NCBI GenBank assembly: GCA_913775975.1 | Contig: CAJYLQ010000010.1 | Span: 1-64,000 of the forward strand | Length of the DNA: 64,000 bases | Source of the DNA: an uncultured Sphingomonas sp. | GTDB taxonomy: Bacteria > Pseudomonadota > Alphaproteobacteria > Sphingomonadales > Sphingomonadaceae | Direction of reading: 5' to 3' | Shown here: piece by piece, positions 30,667 through 41,327 of the stretch | Numbering within the stretch: the first letter of the stretch is position 1 | Layout of the letters: each line of letters starts with the position of its first letter | Notes under the pieces: model-generated | What the model saw: only the letters and a program-made list of their open reading frames with translations | Told to the model about the DNA's origin: nothing | Databases searched by the model: none | Translations under genes and position numbers: made by a program

Positions 30667-32055
30667 TCAGCGCGGCTTGGCGGATGCGGGTCGGCGCGGC
30701 GCGGGCAGCCGCGCGATCGCGGCGGCGTGATCGGCGACGAGGCGGATCGTCGTGTCGCCGGTGAAGATGCCGTACCAGCCCTGCGGCTCGTGCGGGGGGT
30801 CGCCCATATACTGGCCGTCACCGTCGCGGAACCGATAGTCGGGATGCTGCGCCCGCGCCTCGCCGTTCCAGGCCCAGAAATTGGTGCCCGCGATCGGCCC
30901 GCCCGCCCGCATGTCGCGCAGCGCCGCGGCATAGATCAGGCGATAGAAGCGATCCTTGAACGTCGTCGCCACCTTCGGGTCGTTGCTGCCGCCGTCGCGC
31001 GGATAGCCGAACTCCTCGATGATGAGCGGCTTGTCCAGCTGGCGGGCATAGTCGACATGCTTGGCGATATAGTCGTCGGTCAGCTGCTCGCCGCGCCGGT
31101 AGGTGCCCGCCAGATCCGTCTGCTTCACCCATTCCCAGTTGTTGGGCCAGATGTGCGCGGTCAGATAGTCGATCTCCGGGATGCCATGTTCGGCGAGCAG
31201 GATCGACGGCTGTTCCAGCGTCCCCTTCAACCCCTCCGACCCGGTGCAGACGAGGTGGTTGGGGTCGAGCGACTTGATCAGCCGCGCACTGTCCCGCACC
31301 CAGGCGTAGAACTGGTCCAGCTTCGCATGCGCCGCGTCGCCCGACGGGCGCGGCTCGTTCGACAGCTGCCACGCCATCACGGTCGGATCGGCGGCATAGG
31401 GCCGGCCCGTCACCGTGTTCGTCCGCGACACCACCGTGCGGATCCAGTCGCGATACATGTCCGTCGCGCGGCGATTCCCATAGAATTGCGCGTTAAAATT
31501 GGCGAAGGCGGGCCAGGGATGCGCGGGGTCGTTCATGTTGATGAACCGCCCGCCGTTCACATAGGACAGATAGGTCATCATCCCGCCCGACCATTCCCAG
31601 AAATTGGTCAGGTACAGGACCGCGCGCATGTTACGCTTCGCCATTTCCGCCAGCGCATAGTCGAGGCCCGCGAGCAGCGTTTCGTTGATCGTCGTCGCGG
31701 TGCGGAAGCCGGGCTTGATCGAATTGCGCAGCGGCCCTTCCTCGGCGGAGGCGAGGATGCGCAGGTTGGTGACGCCCATCGCCGCCAGCGCGTCCAGTTC
31801 CCGCCCCAGCCGCGCGCGGTCGCCATAGGGGGCGTCGGCGCCCAGATAGGCGGCGTACCACATGTTCGCGCCGGCGAAGCGATAGACCGCGTCGCCGATC
31901 ATCAGCCGCGTGCCCTGACGCCGCACGAAAGGCGCGGTCGCCGCCGGGGACGGTGCCGCCAGCGCCGGCACGCCCGCCCCGCCCGCCAGCAGCGCGGCCG
32001 CGCCCAGCAGCCCGCGACGATCCAGATTTGCGTCCAGAGTCCTGCCCATTCCCAT
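30667..32055 (-). CDS. GH5-type endo-beta-1,4-mannanase-like protein
   Basis: FRFAGANMWYAAYLG-type start (YRFAGANMWYAAYL), AWQLSNEPRPSG (acid/base Glu), LIIEEFGYPRDG (nucleophile Glu); Tat-like leader DRRGLLGAAALLAGG. Confidence 0.9.
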   Translation of the reverse strand: MGMGRTLDANLDRRGLLGAAALLAGGAGVPALAAPSPAATAPFVRRQGTRLMIGDAVYRFAGANMWYAAYLGADAPYGDRARLGRELDALAAMGVTNLRILASAEEGPLRNSIKPGFRTATTINETLLAGLDYALAEMAKRNMRAVLYLTNFWEWSGGMMTYLSYVNGGRFINMNDPAHPWPAFANFNAQFYGNRRATDMYRDWIRTVVSRTNTVTGRPYAADPTVMAWQLSNEPRPSGDAAHAKLDQFYAWVRDSARLIKSLDPNHLVCTGSEGLKGTLEQPSILLAEHGIPEIDYLTAHIWPNNWEWVKQTDLAGTYRRGEQLTDDYIAKHVDYARQLDKPLIIEEFGYPRDGGSNDPKVATTFKDRFYRLIYAAALRDMRAGGPIAGTNFWAWNGEARAQHPDYRFRDGDGQYMGDPPHEPQGWYGIFTGDTTIRLVADHAAAIARLPAPRRPASAKPR

Positions 32056-32185
32056 CCTCTCGTTCCCGATTCGCGGGGCCCGCGGCGATGCCGCGCCCGC
32101 CTTCATGACGGTGTCGGGGCGGGCATAACCCAGAATTCTACAAATTGCTTGATGTATTTGCCGCCGGGTCCGCTAGCATCGTGCG

Positions 32186-34519
32186 ATGACCGCTTTTCGC
32201 CGCTCCGTCGCGCTCGCCGCCGCGCTTCTCGCCACCTCCGCCGCGCCCGCGCTCGCCCGGCCGCTGGGCCTGCTGGACCGCAACGGCGCGCGCGTCGCCG
32301 TAGAGCCCTATGCGCCCAACATCGTCCGCGTGACGATCGCGCTCGACCCCGCGCTGGCGGAGGCCGCGCCCGGCCCCGGCCCCGATGCCGCCCCCGATGC
32401 GGCCGGCTGGTCGCACGGCGTGGCGGACGGCGACGACGTCTACACCTCGTCGAAGCTGTCGTTGCGCGTGAAGGCGCAGCCCTGGCCCAAGGCTCCGTCG
32501 CAGATGGAGCGCTATTTCGCGCCGTCGCTGCCGCCGGTCGACATCAGCGTGGCCGATGCGGGCGGCCGCACGCTGCTGCACATGAACGGCTGGGAAATGG
32601 CGCCGCACACCGTCAACGGCGAAAAGACGTTCCGCGTCGGCGCCAGCTTCGACGCGGCGCCCGACGAGCATTATTACGGCCTGGGACAGAACCAGGAGGG
32701 GACGCTCGACCTGCGCGGCCGGACGATCGACTGCCGCCACAATTACGATGCGCCGACGGGCGAGACGGTCTGCGTCCCCTTCATGGTCACGAACAAGGGC
32801 TATGGCATCGTCTGGGACAATCCGGCCGCGACCACCGTGTCGGCGGGGATCGGCGGGCGCACGCGCTGGACGTCGGAGGTGGGCGAGCGCGTGTCCTTCT
32901 TCGTCATCACCGGGCGTACGACGGACGAGATCTATGCCGGCTATGCGACGCTGACCGGCGCGACGCCGCTGCCGCCCAAGGCCGCGTTCGGCCTGATCCA
33001 GAGCAAGGCGCGCTACGAAAGCCAGGCGGAGCTGCTGGGGATCGCGCAGGGGTATCGCCAGCGCAACCTGCCGCTCGACGTGATGGTGCTCGACTGGTTC
33101 TACTGGACGCGCATGGGGCAGCTGGACATCGACCGTGCGCAGTTCCCCGATCCCGCCGGCATGAACGCCGAACTGCGGGGGCTCGGGATGCGGTCGATCA
33201 TCAGCGTGTGGCCGCGTTTCGAGCGGGAGTCGCGCTATTTCGACCTGCTCGCGTCGCGCGGCTGGCTGCTGCACGATCATGACGGCCGTCCGGTCGATGG
33301 CCTGCCGATCCGCTCCGACCGCGCGGGCGCGCTGATCGACACGACCAACCCCGATACCGGCCGCTGGTTCTGGGAGCGGATCCGCGACAATATCGCCTCG
33401 CAGGGGTTCGACTGGTTCTGGCTGGACGAGACGGAGCCCGATCTGGTCCCCGACGGCTTCCTGTTCTCGGTCGGCTCGGGCGATCGCTATCACAATCTCT
33501 ACCCCCTCACCCACACCACCGCCGTCGCGGAAGGGTCCGCGCGCGACCGGCCGGACCTGCGCAACCTGATCCTGGCCCGCGCCGCCTATCTGGGCGCGCA
33601 ACGCAACGGCGCGCTGTTCTGGTCGTCTGACGTGCAATCGACCTGGGAGGCGCTGCGCCGGCAGGTGCCCGCCGGGCTGGGCGCGACCGCCAGCGGCCTT
33701 GCCTATTGGAGCAGCGACACCGGCGGTTGGCAGTGGCCCAATGGCCCCGCCGCGCAGCGCCCGGTGCTGGTCGATCCCGCCGGCGCGACCGCGATGGGCG
33801 CCGGCTATCGCGACTATCCCGAGCTGTTCGTCCGCTGGTTCCAGTATAACAGCTTCACCCCGACGCTGCGCATCCACGGCCAGCGCCCGGCGACCGCGAT
33901 CTGGCAATATGGCGCGGCGGCGGAGCCGATCCTGGCGAAGTTCCTGCGCCTCCGCTACACGCTGATGCCCTATCTCTACGCGCTGGGCCGGCAGACGGCG
34001 CAGACGGGCGCACCCTTCATGCGCGCGCTGTTCATGGATTTCCCGGAGGACCCCGCCACCGCGACGATCGGCGACGAATATATGTTCGGCCCCGCCTTCC
34101 TCGTCGCGCCCGTCACCGATCAGGGCATGACGAGCCGCCGCGTCTATCTGCCGGCCGGCAGCGACTGGTACGACTGGTGGACCGACACGCGCCACGCCGG
34201 CGGCCAGTGGATCGAGGCCGCCGCCCCGATCGACCGCATCCCGCTGTTCGTGCGCGCCGGGTCGATCGTGCCGATGGGCGTGCAGGTGCCCAGCACCGCG
34301 ACCGCGCAGGCGCTGGAGGCGATCCGCGTCTATCCGGGCCGCGACGCCAGCTTCACGCTGTACGACGACGACGGCACGACCAACGCCTGGCGCAAGCCCG
34401 GCGGCGGTCGCAGCGCGACGCTGCGTTGGGACGACCGCGCGCGGCGGCTGACCAGCAGCGGCCGCATCCCGACCGGGCAGAATGTCGGCCCGCTGGTGAA
34501 GGTGGTCGGCGCGCCCTGA
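32186..34519 (+). CDS. GH31 family glycoside hydrolase (alpha-xylosidase/alpha-glucosidase/alpha-galactosidase type)
   Basis: DVMVLDWFYWTRMG, FDWFWLDETEPD nucleophile region, GALFWSSDVQSTWE, YRDYPELFVRWFQYNSFTPTLRIHG. Confidence 0.92.
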   Translation: MTAFRRSVALAAALLATSAAPALARPLGLLDRNGARVAVEPYAPNIVRVTIALDPALAEAAPGPGPDAAPDAAGWSHGVADGDDVYTSSKLSLRVKAQPWPKAPSQMERYFAPSLPPVDISVADAGGRTLLHMNGWEMAPHTVNGEKTFRVGASFDAAPDEHYYGLGQNQEGTLDLRGRTIDCRHNYDAPTGETVCVPFMVTNKGYGIVWDNPAATTVSAGIGGRTRWTSEVGERVSFFVITGRTTDEIYAGYATLTGATPLPPKAAFGLIQSKARYESQAELLGIAQGYRQRNLPLDVMVLDWFYWTRMGQLDIDRAQFPDPAGMNAELRGLGMRSIISVWPRFERESRYFDLLASRGWLLHDHDGRPVDGLPIRSDRAGALIDTTNPDTGRWFWERIRDNIASQGFDWFWLDETEPDLVPDGFLFSVGSGDRYHNLYPLTHTTAVAEGSARDRPDLRNLILARAAYLGAQRNGALFWSSDVQSTWEALRRQVPAGLGATASGLAYWSSDTGGWQWPNGPAAQRPVLVDPAGATAMGAGYRDYPELFVRWFQYNSFTPTLRIHGQRPATAIWQYGAAAEPILAKFLRLRYTLMPYLYALGRQTAQTGAPFMRALFMDFPEDPATATIGDEYMFGPAFLVAPVTDQGMTSRRVYLPAGSDWYDWWTDTRHAGGQWIEAAAPIDRIPLFVRAGSIVPMGVQVPSTATAQALEAIRVYPGRDASFTLYDDDGTTNAWRKPGGGRSATLRWDDRARRLTSSGRIPTGQNVGPLVKVVGAP

Positions 34520-34609
34520 GGGGGGCATGACTTCGGGTTGAACCACCCCTCCCCTTCGGGGGAGGGACACCTGCGCAAACGCGGCGCCTGCGGAGAGGCC
34601 CCACCCCAA

Positions 34610-34631
34610 CCCCTCCCCTGAAGGGGAGGGG
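34610..34631. terminator. Terminator-like hairpin between convergent GH31 and GH3
   Basis: CCCCTCCCC-TGAA-GGGGAGGGG. Confidence 0.6.
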
Positions 34632-34675
34632 CTATGCGGTGCCGGCCGATACGACGCGCATCGACTGCCGGACGC

Positions 34676-37150
34676 TCAGAGCGTCCCGCAGCTGACCGGG
34701 CCCGGCGGTGCGCTGGCGACGCGCACCGAGGACACGTCCAGCCCCAGCCGCCCGGCGGTGGACACCACCCATGGCTTCGACACCGCCGCCATCGTCACGC
34801 CGCCATCGGCGAAGCAGCGCAGCGGCACGGCCAGCTGGCGCCACTGGCCCGTCTCGCCCTTCAGCGCGCCGGTGATCGGCACGGTGGCGAGCTTGCCGCC
34901 CTCCATGCCCAGCAGCACCTCGGCGGTCGGTGCCTCGGTGACGCGATAGTCGATCAGCAGGCTCAGCTGCCCGTTCGATTCGCGCGTCAGGTCGATCGGC
35001 CGCGCCTCTTCGATCGCGGTGCTGGCCGCGCCGCCGCCGGCAAAGGCGAAGCGCAGGCTGTCCTCCTGCGCGGCGCGGTCGACGCGGCTCTGCTGCACCG
35101 GCCCCGACACATCCAGCCGTGCCCCCGCGACGACGCGCCCGCGCACGAACAGCGCGTTCTGGTCGCCCGCCGACACCGCCGGCCGCGCCTCGCTCAACAG
35201 CGGCACGGTCGCGCCCCTGGCATAGGTCAGGCCGTAGCCGATCGGGAACAGCGGGTCGTAATTCGGATCGCGCCGGTTCAGCACATACTGGTCGAGCCGC
35301 TTGGGCCAAGAAAAGCTGAGCGTGCCGTGGAAATCGTTGCGCGGCTTGCCGTCGCGCCCGGCGATCAACACGTCGGCGACGCCGCCGCCCTCCGTCCCGG
35401 GCAGGAAGGCCGCGACGAACGCGTCGGCCGCGTTCATCTCCGGATTGACCCAGAGCGGCCGCCCCGACAGGAACACCGCGACGACGGGGACGCCCGCCGC
35501 CTTCAGCTTCTTCAGCAGGGCAAGGTCGGTCTTGTCCTCCGGGCTGTATTCCAGCGTCGGGCGGTCGCCGGTGAATTCGGCATAGGGCGTCTCGCCGAAC
35601 ACCACGATCGCCGCATCCGGCTTCGCGGCATAGCGGCCATCGACCGACAGCGTCGCCTTGCCGCCGCCCGCGCGCACCGCCTCGTCGATCCCCGACCAGA
35701 TCGACTGGCCGTTGGGGAAGTTGGCGTTGGTGACGCCCGTCCCCTGCCAGGTGATCGACCAGCCGCCGGACTGCTGGCCGATATTGTCCGCGCCGCGCCC
35801 GGCGACCAGGATGTTCGCGCCCGGCTTAAGCGGCAGCAGGCCGCCGTTGTTCTTCAGCAGCACCAGCGACTCGCGCACCGCCTGCCGCGCGATCGCGCGA
35901 TGTTCGGGCGAACCCAGCAGTTCGAACCGGCCCGACATCGGCCGCGACGACGGGCGGCCGGCATCGAACGACCCGGCCAGCACCTTCACGCGCAGGATGC
36001 GGCGGACGGCATCGTCCAGCCGCGCGGCCAGGATCGTCCCGGCCTTCGCCTCGCGCAGCGTGTTGGCGTACAGCTGCTTCCAGTTCGGGCCGGAATACAT
36101 GAACATGTCGAGCCCGGCGTTGATCGCGGCAGCGCAATCCTCGTTGGTGCAGCCAGGCACCTGGCCATGCGCGTTCCAGTCGCCGATGGTGAAGCCGTCA
36201 AAGCCCATCCGCTCCTTGAGCACGCCGGTCAGCAGGCTCTTGTTGCCCGTCATCTTCGTGCCGTTCCAGCTGGAGAAGCTGGGCATCACCGTCAGCGCGC
36301 CATCCACCAGCCCGCTGCGATAGCCGGCGGCATGCACGTCGCGCAGCACCTCTTCGGACACGCGCGTATCGCCCTGATCGCGGCCGCCGGTGCCGCCATC
36401 GCCCAGGAAATGCTTGATCGACGAGATGACGTGGCCGGGCTTCATGAAGTCGCCGCCGACCGCGCCCTGGATCCCCTCCACCATCTGCCCGGCATAGGAT
36501 TCGACGATCGCGGGATCCTCGGAATAGCTTTCGTAGGTGCGGCCCCAGCGATCGTCCTGCACCACCGCGACCGTCGGCGCGAAGCTCCAGTCGATGCCCG
36601 TCGCCGCCGTCTCCGCCGCCGTCGCCGCACCGATCCGCCGGATCAGCGCCGGATCGCGCGTCGCGCCCAGCCCGATATTGTGCGGAAACAGCGTCGCGCC
36701 GACGATGTTGTTGTCGCCATGGACCGCATCGGTGCCCCAGATCAGCGGCACCTGCGGGCGACCGTCGCTCCGCTTCATCGACGCGTCCCAGAACGCGTCG
36801 TACAGCTTCAGCCATTCCGCCGCCGGCGCGAATTCGTCATTGTTGGGCGCCGAGTTGCCGCCGTTCAGGATCGAGCCGAGCTTGTACGTCTCCAGATCCT
36901 TCGGCGTGATCGAGGCGATGTCGACCTGGATCAGCTGCCCGACCTTGTCCTCCACCGTCATGCGCGACAGGATCTGGTCGACGCGCGCCTCGACCTTCGG
37001 ATCGCGCTGGCGCTTCAGCGGCAGCTTCGGCCACAGGTCGGGATGCGCGACCGCCGAAGGGGCGGCGGCGGGCGCGGCTTGCTGCGCCCCTGCGGCGCCG
37101 CTCAGCGCGGTGGCGGCCACGAACATGGCCAGGCTGCGGGGTAACGCCAT
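34676..37150 (-). CDS. GH3 family beta-glucosidase/exo-glucosidase, secreted
   Basis: KVEARVDQILSRMTVEDKVGQLIQVD...PLIWGTDAVHGDNN...KHFLGDGGT...GFTIGDWNAHGQ. Confidence 0.95.
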   Translation of the reverse strand: MALPRSLAMFVAATALSGAAGAQQAAPAAAPSAVAHPDLWPKLPLKRQRDPKVEARVDQILSRMTVEDKVGQLIQVDIASITPKDLETYKLGSILNGGNSAPNNDEFAPAAEWLKLYDAFWDASMKRSDGRPQVPLIWGTDAVHGDNNIVGATLFPHNIGLGATRDPALIRRIGAATAAETAATGIDWSFAPTVAVVQDDRWGRTYESYSEDPAIVESYAGQMVEGIQGAVGGDFMKPGHVISSIKHFLGDGGTGGRDQGDTRVSEEVLRDVHAAGYRSGLVDGALTVMPSFSSWNGTKMTGNKSLLTGVLKERMGFDGFTIGDWNAHGQVPGCTNEDCAAAINAGLDMFMYSGPNWKQLYANTLREAKAGTILAARLDDAVRRILRVKVLAGSFDAGRPSSRPMSGRFELLGSPEHRAIARQAVRESLVLLKNNGGLLPLKPGANILVAGRGADNIGQQSGGWSITWQGTGVTNANFPNGQSIWSGIDEAVRAGGGKATLSVDGRYAAKPDAAIVVFGETPYAEFTGDRPTLEYSPEDKTDLALLKKLKAAGVPVVAVFLSGRPLWVNPEMNAADAFVAAFLPGTEGGGVADVLIAGRDGKPRNDFHGTLSFSWPKRLDQYVLNRRDPNYDPLFPIGYGLTYARGATVPLLSEARPAVSAGDQNALFVRGRVVAGARLDVSGPVQQSRVDRAAQEDSLRFAFAGGGAASTAIEEARPIDLTRESNGQLSLLIDYRVTEAPTAEVLLGMEGGKLATVPITGALKGETGQWRQLAVPLRCFADGGVTMAAVSKPWVVSTAGRLGLDVSSVRVASAPPGPVSCGTL

Positions 37151-37302
37151 CGTCGATCCTCTCCTGTCGGTCGCTGCGACGTGCCGTTGGCGGCGGCGCG
37201 CTGTCAACAAAACATATTTCAATTTGCCTTTTTCATCGACATGATGGCGACCGAGACAGACGGCGCGGGGTCCCCACGCGCCCGATCCACGAGGAGACGC
37301 CG

Positions 37303-38046
<744 letters not shown>

Positions 38047-38121
38047 CGGGCGCGGGTCACGCTGACAGGCGAATTCGGCCCGGCCCCGTATACGAAAACG
38101 TTATCATGCCGGCCGGCCGCG

Positions 38122-39417
38122 TTGAATGCCGTCCGCTATTCTCATACCGCAGCCGGACATTCGGTGGGAGGCGTTACGGAGACACTGTTCACCAGAGCGG
38201 ACACGATCGATCCGGCGGCGGCCGCCGACAGTCGCGATGCGCGCCTGTCCCGGTCGCTGTCGGGCACCAATCTGGCGCGCGCGGGCGACTATAACCTCCG
38301 TACCGTCCTGCAGGCGATCCGGCTGGCGCCGGGCACGACCCGCGTCGACATCGCCCGGCAGACCGGGCTGACGGCGGCGACGATCGCCAACATCACCGGC
38401 CGCCTCGCCGATCTGGGCCTCGTTCGCGTCATGGGGCGCAAGCTGGGCGGGCGCGGCCAGCCGGCTTTGCAGCTGTCGATCGAGCCAGACGGCGCGTTCG
38501 GCATCGGCGTCAACATCGATCGCGATCATCTGACGCTGGTGACGCTGGATCTTGCCGGCACGGTGCGCAGCCGCGTCTCGCGCGAGATCGCCTTCGCCTT
38601 GCCCGCCGATGTGGTCGCCTTCGTCCGCGAGGAGCTGGATGGCGCGCTGGCGGCGGGTCAGGTCGATCGTGCGCGGGTCGTCGGCGTCGGCGTCGCGCTG
38701 CCCGACGATCTCGGCCGGATCGCGATCCCGCACCGGCCGCAGGGCTATGGCATCTGGACGGACACCAGCATCCCGCAGCTGCTGGGGCCGCAGCTGCCCT
38801 GGCCGATTCATTGCGACAACGATGCCGCCGCCGCTGCGCTGGGCGAGGCGGAATATGGCACCGCCTTCGACAATCCCAGCTTCTTCTACCTGCTCATCAG
38901 CGCAGGGCTGGGCGGCGGCCTCGTCATCGACCGCAGCTTTCACCGGGGCGCATCGAACCGTTCGGGCGAGATCGGGCTGATGCCGGACCCCGGCGCCGCG
39001 CGGCCGGACGCGCGGGTGCAGGACACGGTGTCCGTGTCCGCCCTGCTCGACCGGCTGGCCACCGCCGGCCACCGCATTCCCGGCGTCGCGGCGCTGGGCG
39101 ATCTGCCGGAGGCGGCCGACGCGGTCGTCACCGCCTGGGTGCAGGATTCGATCCGCGCGCTGACGACGCCGATGGTCGCGGTCAGTTGCCTGCTCGATCC
39201 CGATGCCGTGCTGATCGGCGGCCGCCTGCCCATGCCGCTGATCGCGCGGCTTGCCGACGGACTGACGCAGGCGCTGGCGGCGACGAACCTGCCGACCCGC
39301 GCGCCGATCATGCCGTCCACCATGGCGCAGGACGCGCCCGCCATCGGCGCGGCGATCCTGCCCTTCCTCGACCGGCTGCTCCCCTCCGATGCGATCCTGA
39401 TCCAGGCGGGACGATGA
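38122..39417 (+). CDS. ROK family transcriptional regulator
   Basis: N-terminal wHTH TTRVDIARQTGLTAATIANITGRLADLGLV plus ROK domain DNDAAAAALGEAEYG...AGLGGGLVID; start uncertain. Confidence 0.9.
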   Translation: MNAVRYSHTAAGHSVGGVTETLFTRADTIDPAAAADSRDARLSRSLSGTNLARAGDYNLRTVLQAIRLAPGTTRVDIARQTGLTAATIANITGRLADLGLVRVMGRKLGGRGQPALQLSIEPDGAFGIGVNIDRDHLTLVTLDLAGTVRSRVSREIAFALPADVVAFVREELDGALAAGQVDRARVVGVGVALPDDLGRIAIPHRPQGYGIWTDTSIPQLLGPQLPWPIHCDNDAAAAALGEAEYGTAFDNPSFFYLLISAGLGGGLVIDRSFHRGASNRSGEIGLMPDPGAARPDARVQDTVSVSALLDRLATAGHRIPGVAALGDLPEAADAVVTAWVQDSIRALTTPMVAVSCLLDPDAVLIGGRLPMPLIARLADGLTQALAATNLPTRAPIMPSTMAQDAPAIGAAILPFLDRLLPSDAILIQAGR

Positions 39418-41267
39418 GGGCGCTCGTCGCCCTCCTGCTCGCGGGCGCCGCGCTTCCCGCCGCGACCGTACAAGAGCCCGCCGCCAGCCCGATCCGGGTC
39501 GACCAGCTGGGTTACGCCACGACCGGCGCCAAGATCGCCGTCGTCGCGGATGCCGGCGCCCGCCCCCGCCGCTGGGAATTGATCGATGCCGCCGGCACCG
39601 TCCGCGCGACGGGCGAGACGCAGCCCTTCGGCCGCGACGCGGGATCGGGGGAGGCGGTGCGGATCATCGACCTGTCCGCCTTCACCCGGCCCGGCACCGG
39701 CTATCGGCTGCGCGTCGGTGATGCGGTCAGCCACCCGTTCCGCATCGGCCCCGCGCCCTTCGCCGCATTGACCCGCGCCGCGATGGGCTTTTTCTATCAG
39801 CAGCGCAGCGGCGTGCCGATCCGCGCCGATCTGGTCGAGCGCCCCGATCTCGCCCGCCCCGCCGGGCATCCGCACGAGGTCGTCGGCTGTTTCGCGGGGA
39901 CGGACCTGCGCGGCGTGCGCTGGCCGGACTGCGACTACCGCCTCGACTTAACGGGCGGCTGGTACGACGCGGGCGACCACGGCAAATATGTCGTCAATGG
40001 CGGGATCAGCGCGTGGACGCTGCTGGACCTGCACCAGCGGCTGGCGGCGTGGGGCCGGCCGAACCTGTTCGCGGACGGTACGCTGGCGCTGCCCGAACGC
40101 GACAACGGCGTGGACGACCTGCTCGATGAGGCGCGGGTGGAGGTGAACTTCCTCCTTGCCATGCAGATACCCGGCGGCACGCGCCTGCGCGTCGCGCGCG
40201 ATGCCGGCGGCCCCGCCCCCGCGCGCGACTTCGCGACGATCGACGCCGGCGGGCTCGTTCATGCGAAGGTCGCGGACGAGGCGTGGACGAAGCTGCCGAT
40301 GGCGCCCGCCGACGATCCGATGCGCCGCGTGCTGTTCCCGCCGACGACCGCCGCGACGCTCAACATGGTCGCGGTCGCGGCGCAGGCGGCGCGGGTGTGG
40401 CGCACGATCGACCCCGCCTTCGCCGCGCGCGCGCTGGCGGCGGCGCGGCGCGGCTGGGCGGCGGCGGAGCGCCACCCCGCCCTGCTGGCGAGTTCGGACT
40501 TCGACGGCAGTGGCGGCTATGGCGATGCAGACCTCGCCGACGAGCGGTTCTGGGCGGCGGCGGAGCTGCTGGCGACGACGGGCGATCCCGCATTCGCCCG
40601 CATCGTCGCGGACGCGCCGCTGCTCGACCATCCGGCCGGCGACCTCAGCTGGGGGCGCACCGATCTGGCCGGCATCATGACGCTGGCGACCGGCCCCGCC
40701 AGCGTGCCCGCCGCGATCCGCGCGCGGGCGCGGACCGCGCTGCTCGCCCGGGCGGCGGAACTGCTGCGCGAGCGCGCGGGAAATGGCTATCGCCTGCCGA
40801 TGACGAGCGACGCGTTCGGCTGGGGTTCGAACGCGACATTGCTCAACCGGGCGATGCTGATGGGGGCGGCGTGGCAGGTCGATCCACAGCCGGCGCTGCG
40901 CGCGGGCGTGGCGGACGTCATGCACTACATCCTCGGCCGCAACGCGCTCGACCGATCCTACGTCACCGGCTTCGGCGTGCGGACGGTGCATCAACCGCAC
41001 CACCGTTTCTGGGCACACGCCGCCGACCCGCGCTACCCCGCCCCGCCCGCCGGCGTCCTGTCGGGCGGCCCCAATTCGACCGCTATGAGCGATCCCGTCG
41101 CCGCGCGGATGAAGGGGCGGTGCATCGGCCAGACCTGCTGGGTGGACGACTGGCGCGCCTTCACGATGAACGAGGTCGCGATCAACTGGAACGCGCCGCT
41201 CGTCTGGGTGTCCGCCTTCCTGACCGCGACCGAGCCCCCCACCCCCTCCCAAGCCCCGGCCTCCTGA
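39414..41267 (+). CDS. GH9 family glycoside hydrolase with N-terminal Ig-like domain, secreted
   Basis: IRVDQLGYATTGAKIAVV (CelD_N), DLTGGWYDAGDHGKYVVNGG, YVTGFGVRTVHQPHHRF; ATGA overlap with ROK gene. Confidence 0.93.
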   Translation: MRALVALLLAGAALPAATVQEPAASPIRVDQLGYATTGAKIAVVADAGARPRRWELIDAAGTVRATGETQPFGRDAGSGEAVRIIDLSAFTRPGTGYRLRVGDAVSHPFRIGPAPFAALTRAAMGFFYQQRSGVPIRADLVERPDLARPAGHPHEVVGCFAGTDLRGVRWPDCDYRLDLTGGWYDAGDHGKYVVNGGISAWTLLDLHQRLAAWGRPNLFADGTLALPERDNGVDDLLDEARVEVNFLLAMQIPGGTRLRVARDAGGPAPARDFATIDAGGLVHAKVADEAWTKLPMAPADDPMRRVLFPPTTAATLNMVAVAAQAARVWRTIDPAFAARALAAARRGWAAAERHPALLASSDFDGSGGYGDADLADERFWAAAELLATTGDPAFARIVADAPLLDHPAGDLSWGRTDLAGIMTLATGPASVPAAIRARARTALLARAAELLRERAGNGYRLPMTSDAFGWGSNATLLNRAMLMGAAWQVDPQPALRAGVADVMHYILGRNALDRSYVTGFGVRTVHQPHHRFWAHAADPRYPAPPAGVLSGGPNSTAMSDPVAARMKGRCIGQTCWVDDWRAFTMNEVAINWNAPLVWVSAFLTATEPPTPSQAPAS

Positions 41268-41277
41268 CAAAAAGAAA

Positions 41278-41303
41278 GGGCCGCGGTGTCGCCACCGCGG
41301 CCC
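41278..41303 (-). terminator. Rho-independent terminator of the minus-strand TonB-dependent receptor
   Basis: GGGCCGCGGTG-tcgc-CACCGCGGCCC perfect 11-bp stem followed on the minus strand by TTTCTTTTTG. Confidence 0.88.
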
Positions 41304-41327
41304 CAGTCGGGGAAAAATCCGTGTCCG

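Noticed and set aside
29406-30932. Full 508-aa version of the GH27 ORF
   Set aside because: A signal peptide begins at M (30638); the upstream residues are antisense to the GH5 gene.
32138-37144. Long antisense ORFs (minus 32138-34609; plus 34634-37144)
   Set aside because: Shadow frames opposite GH31 and GH3, which carry catalytic motifs.
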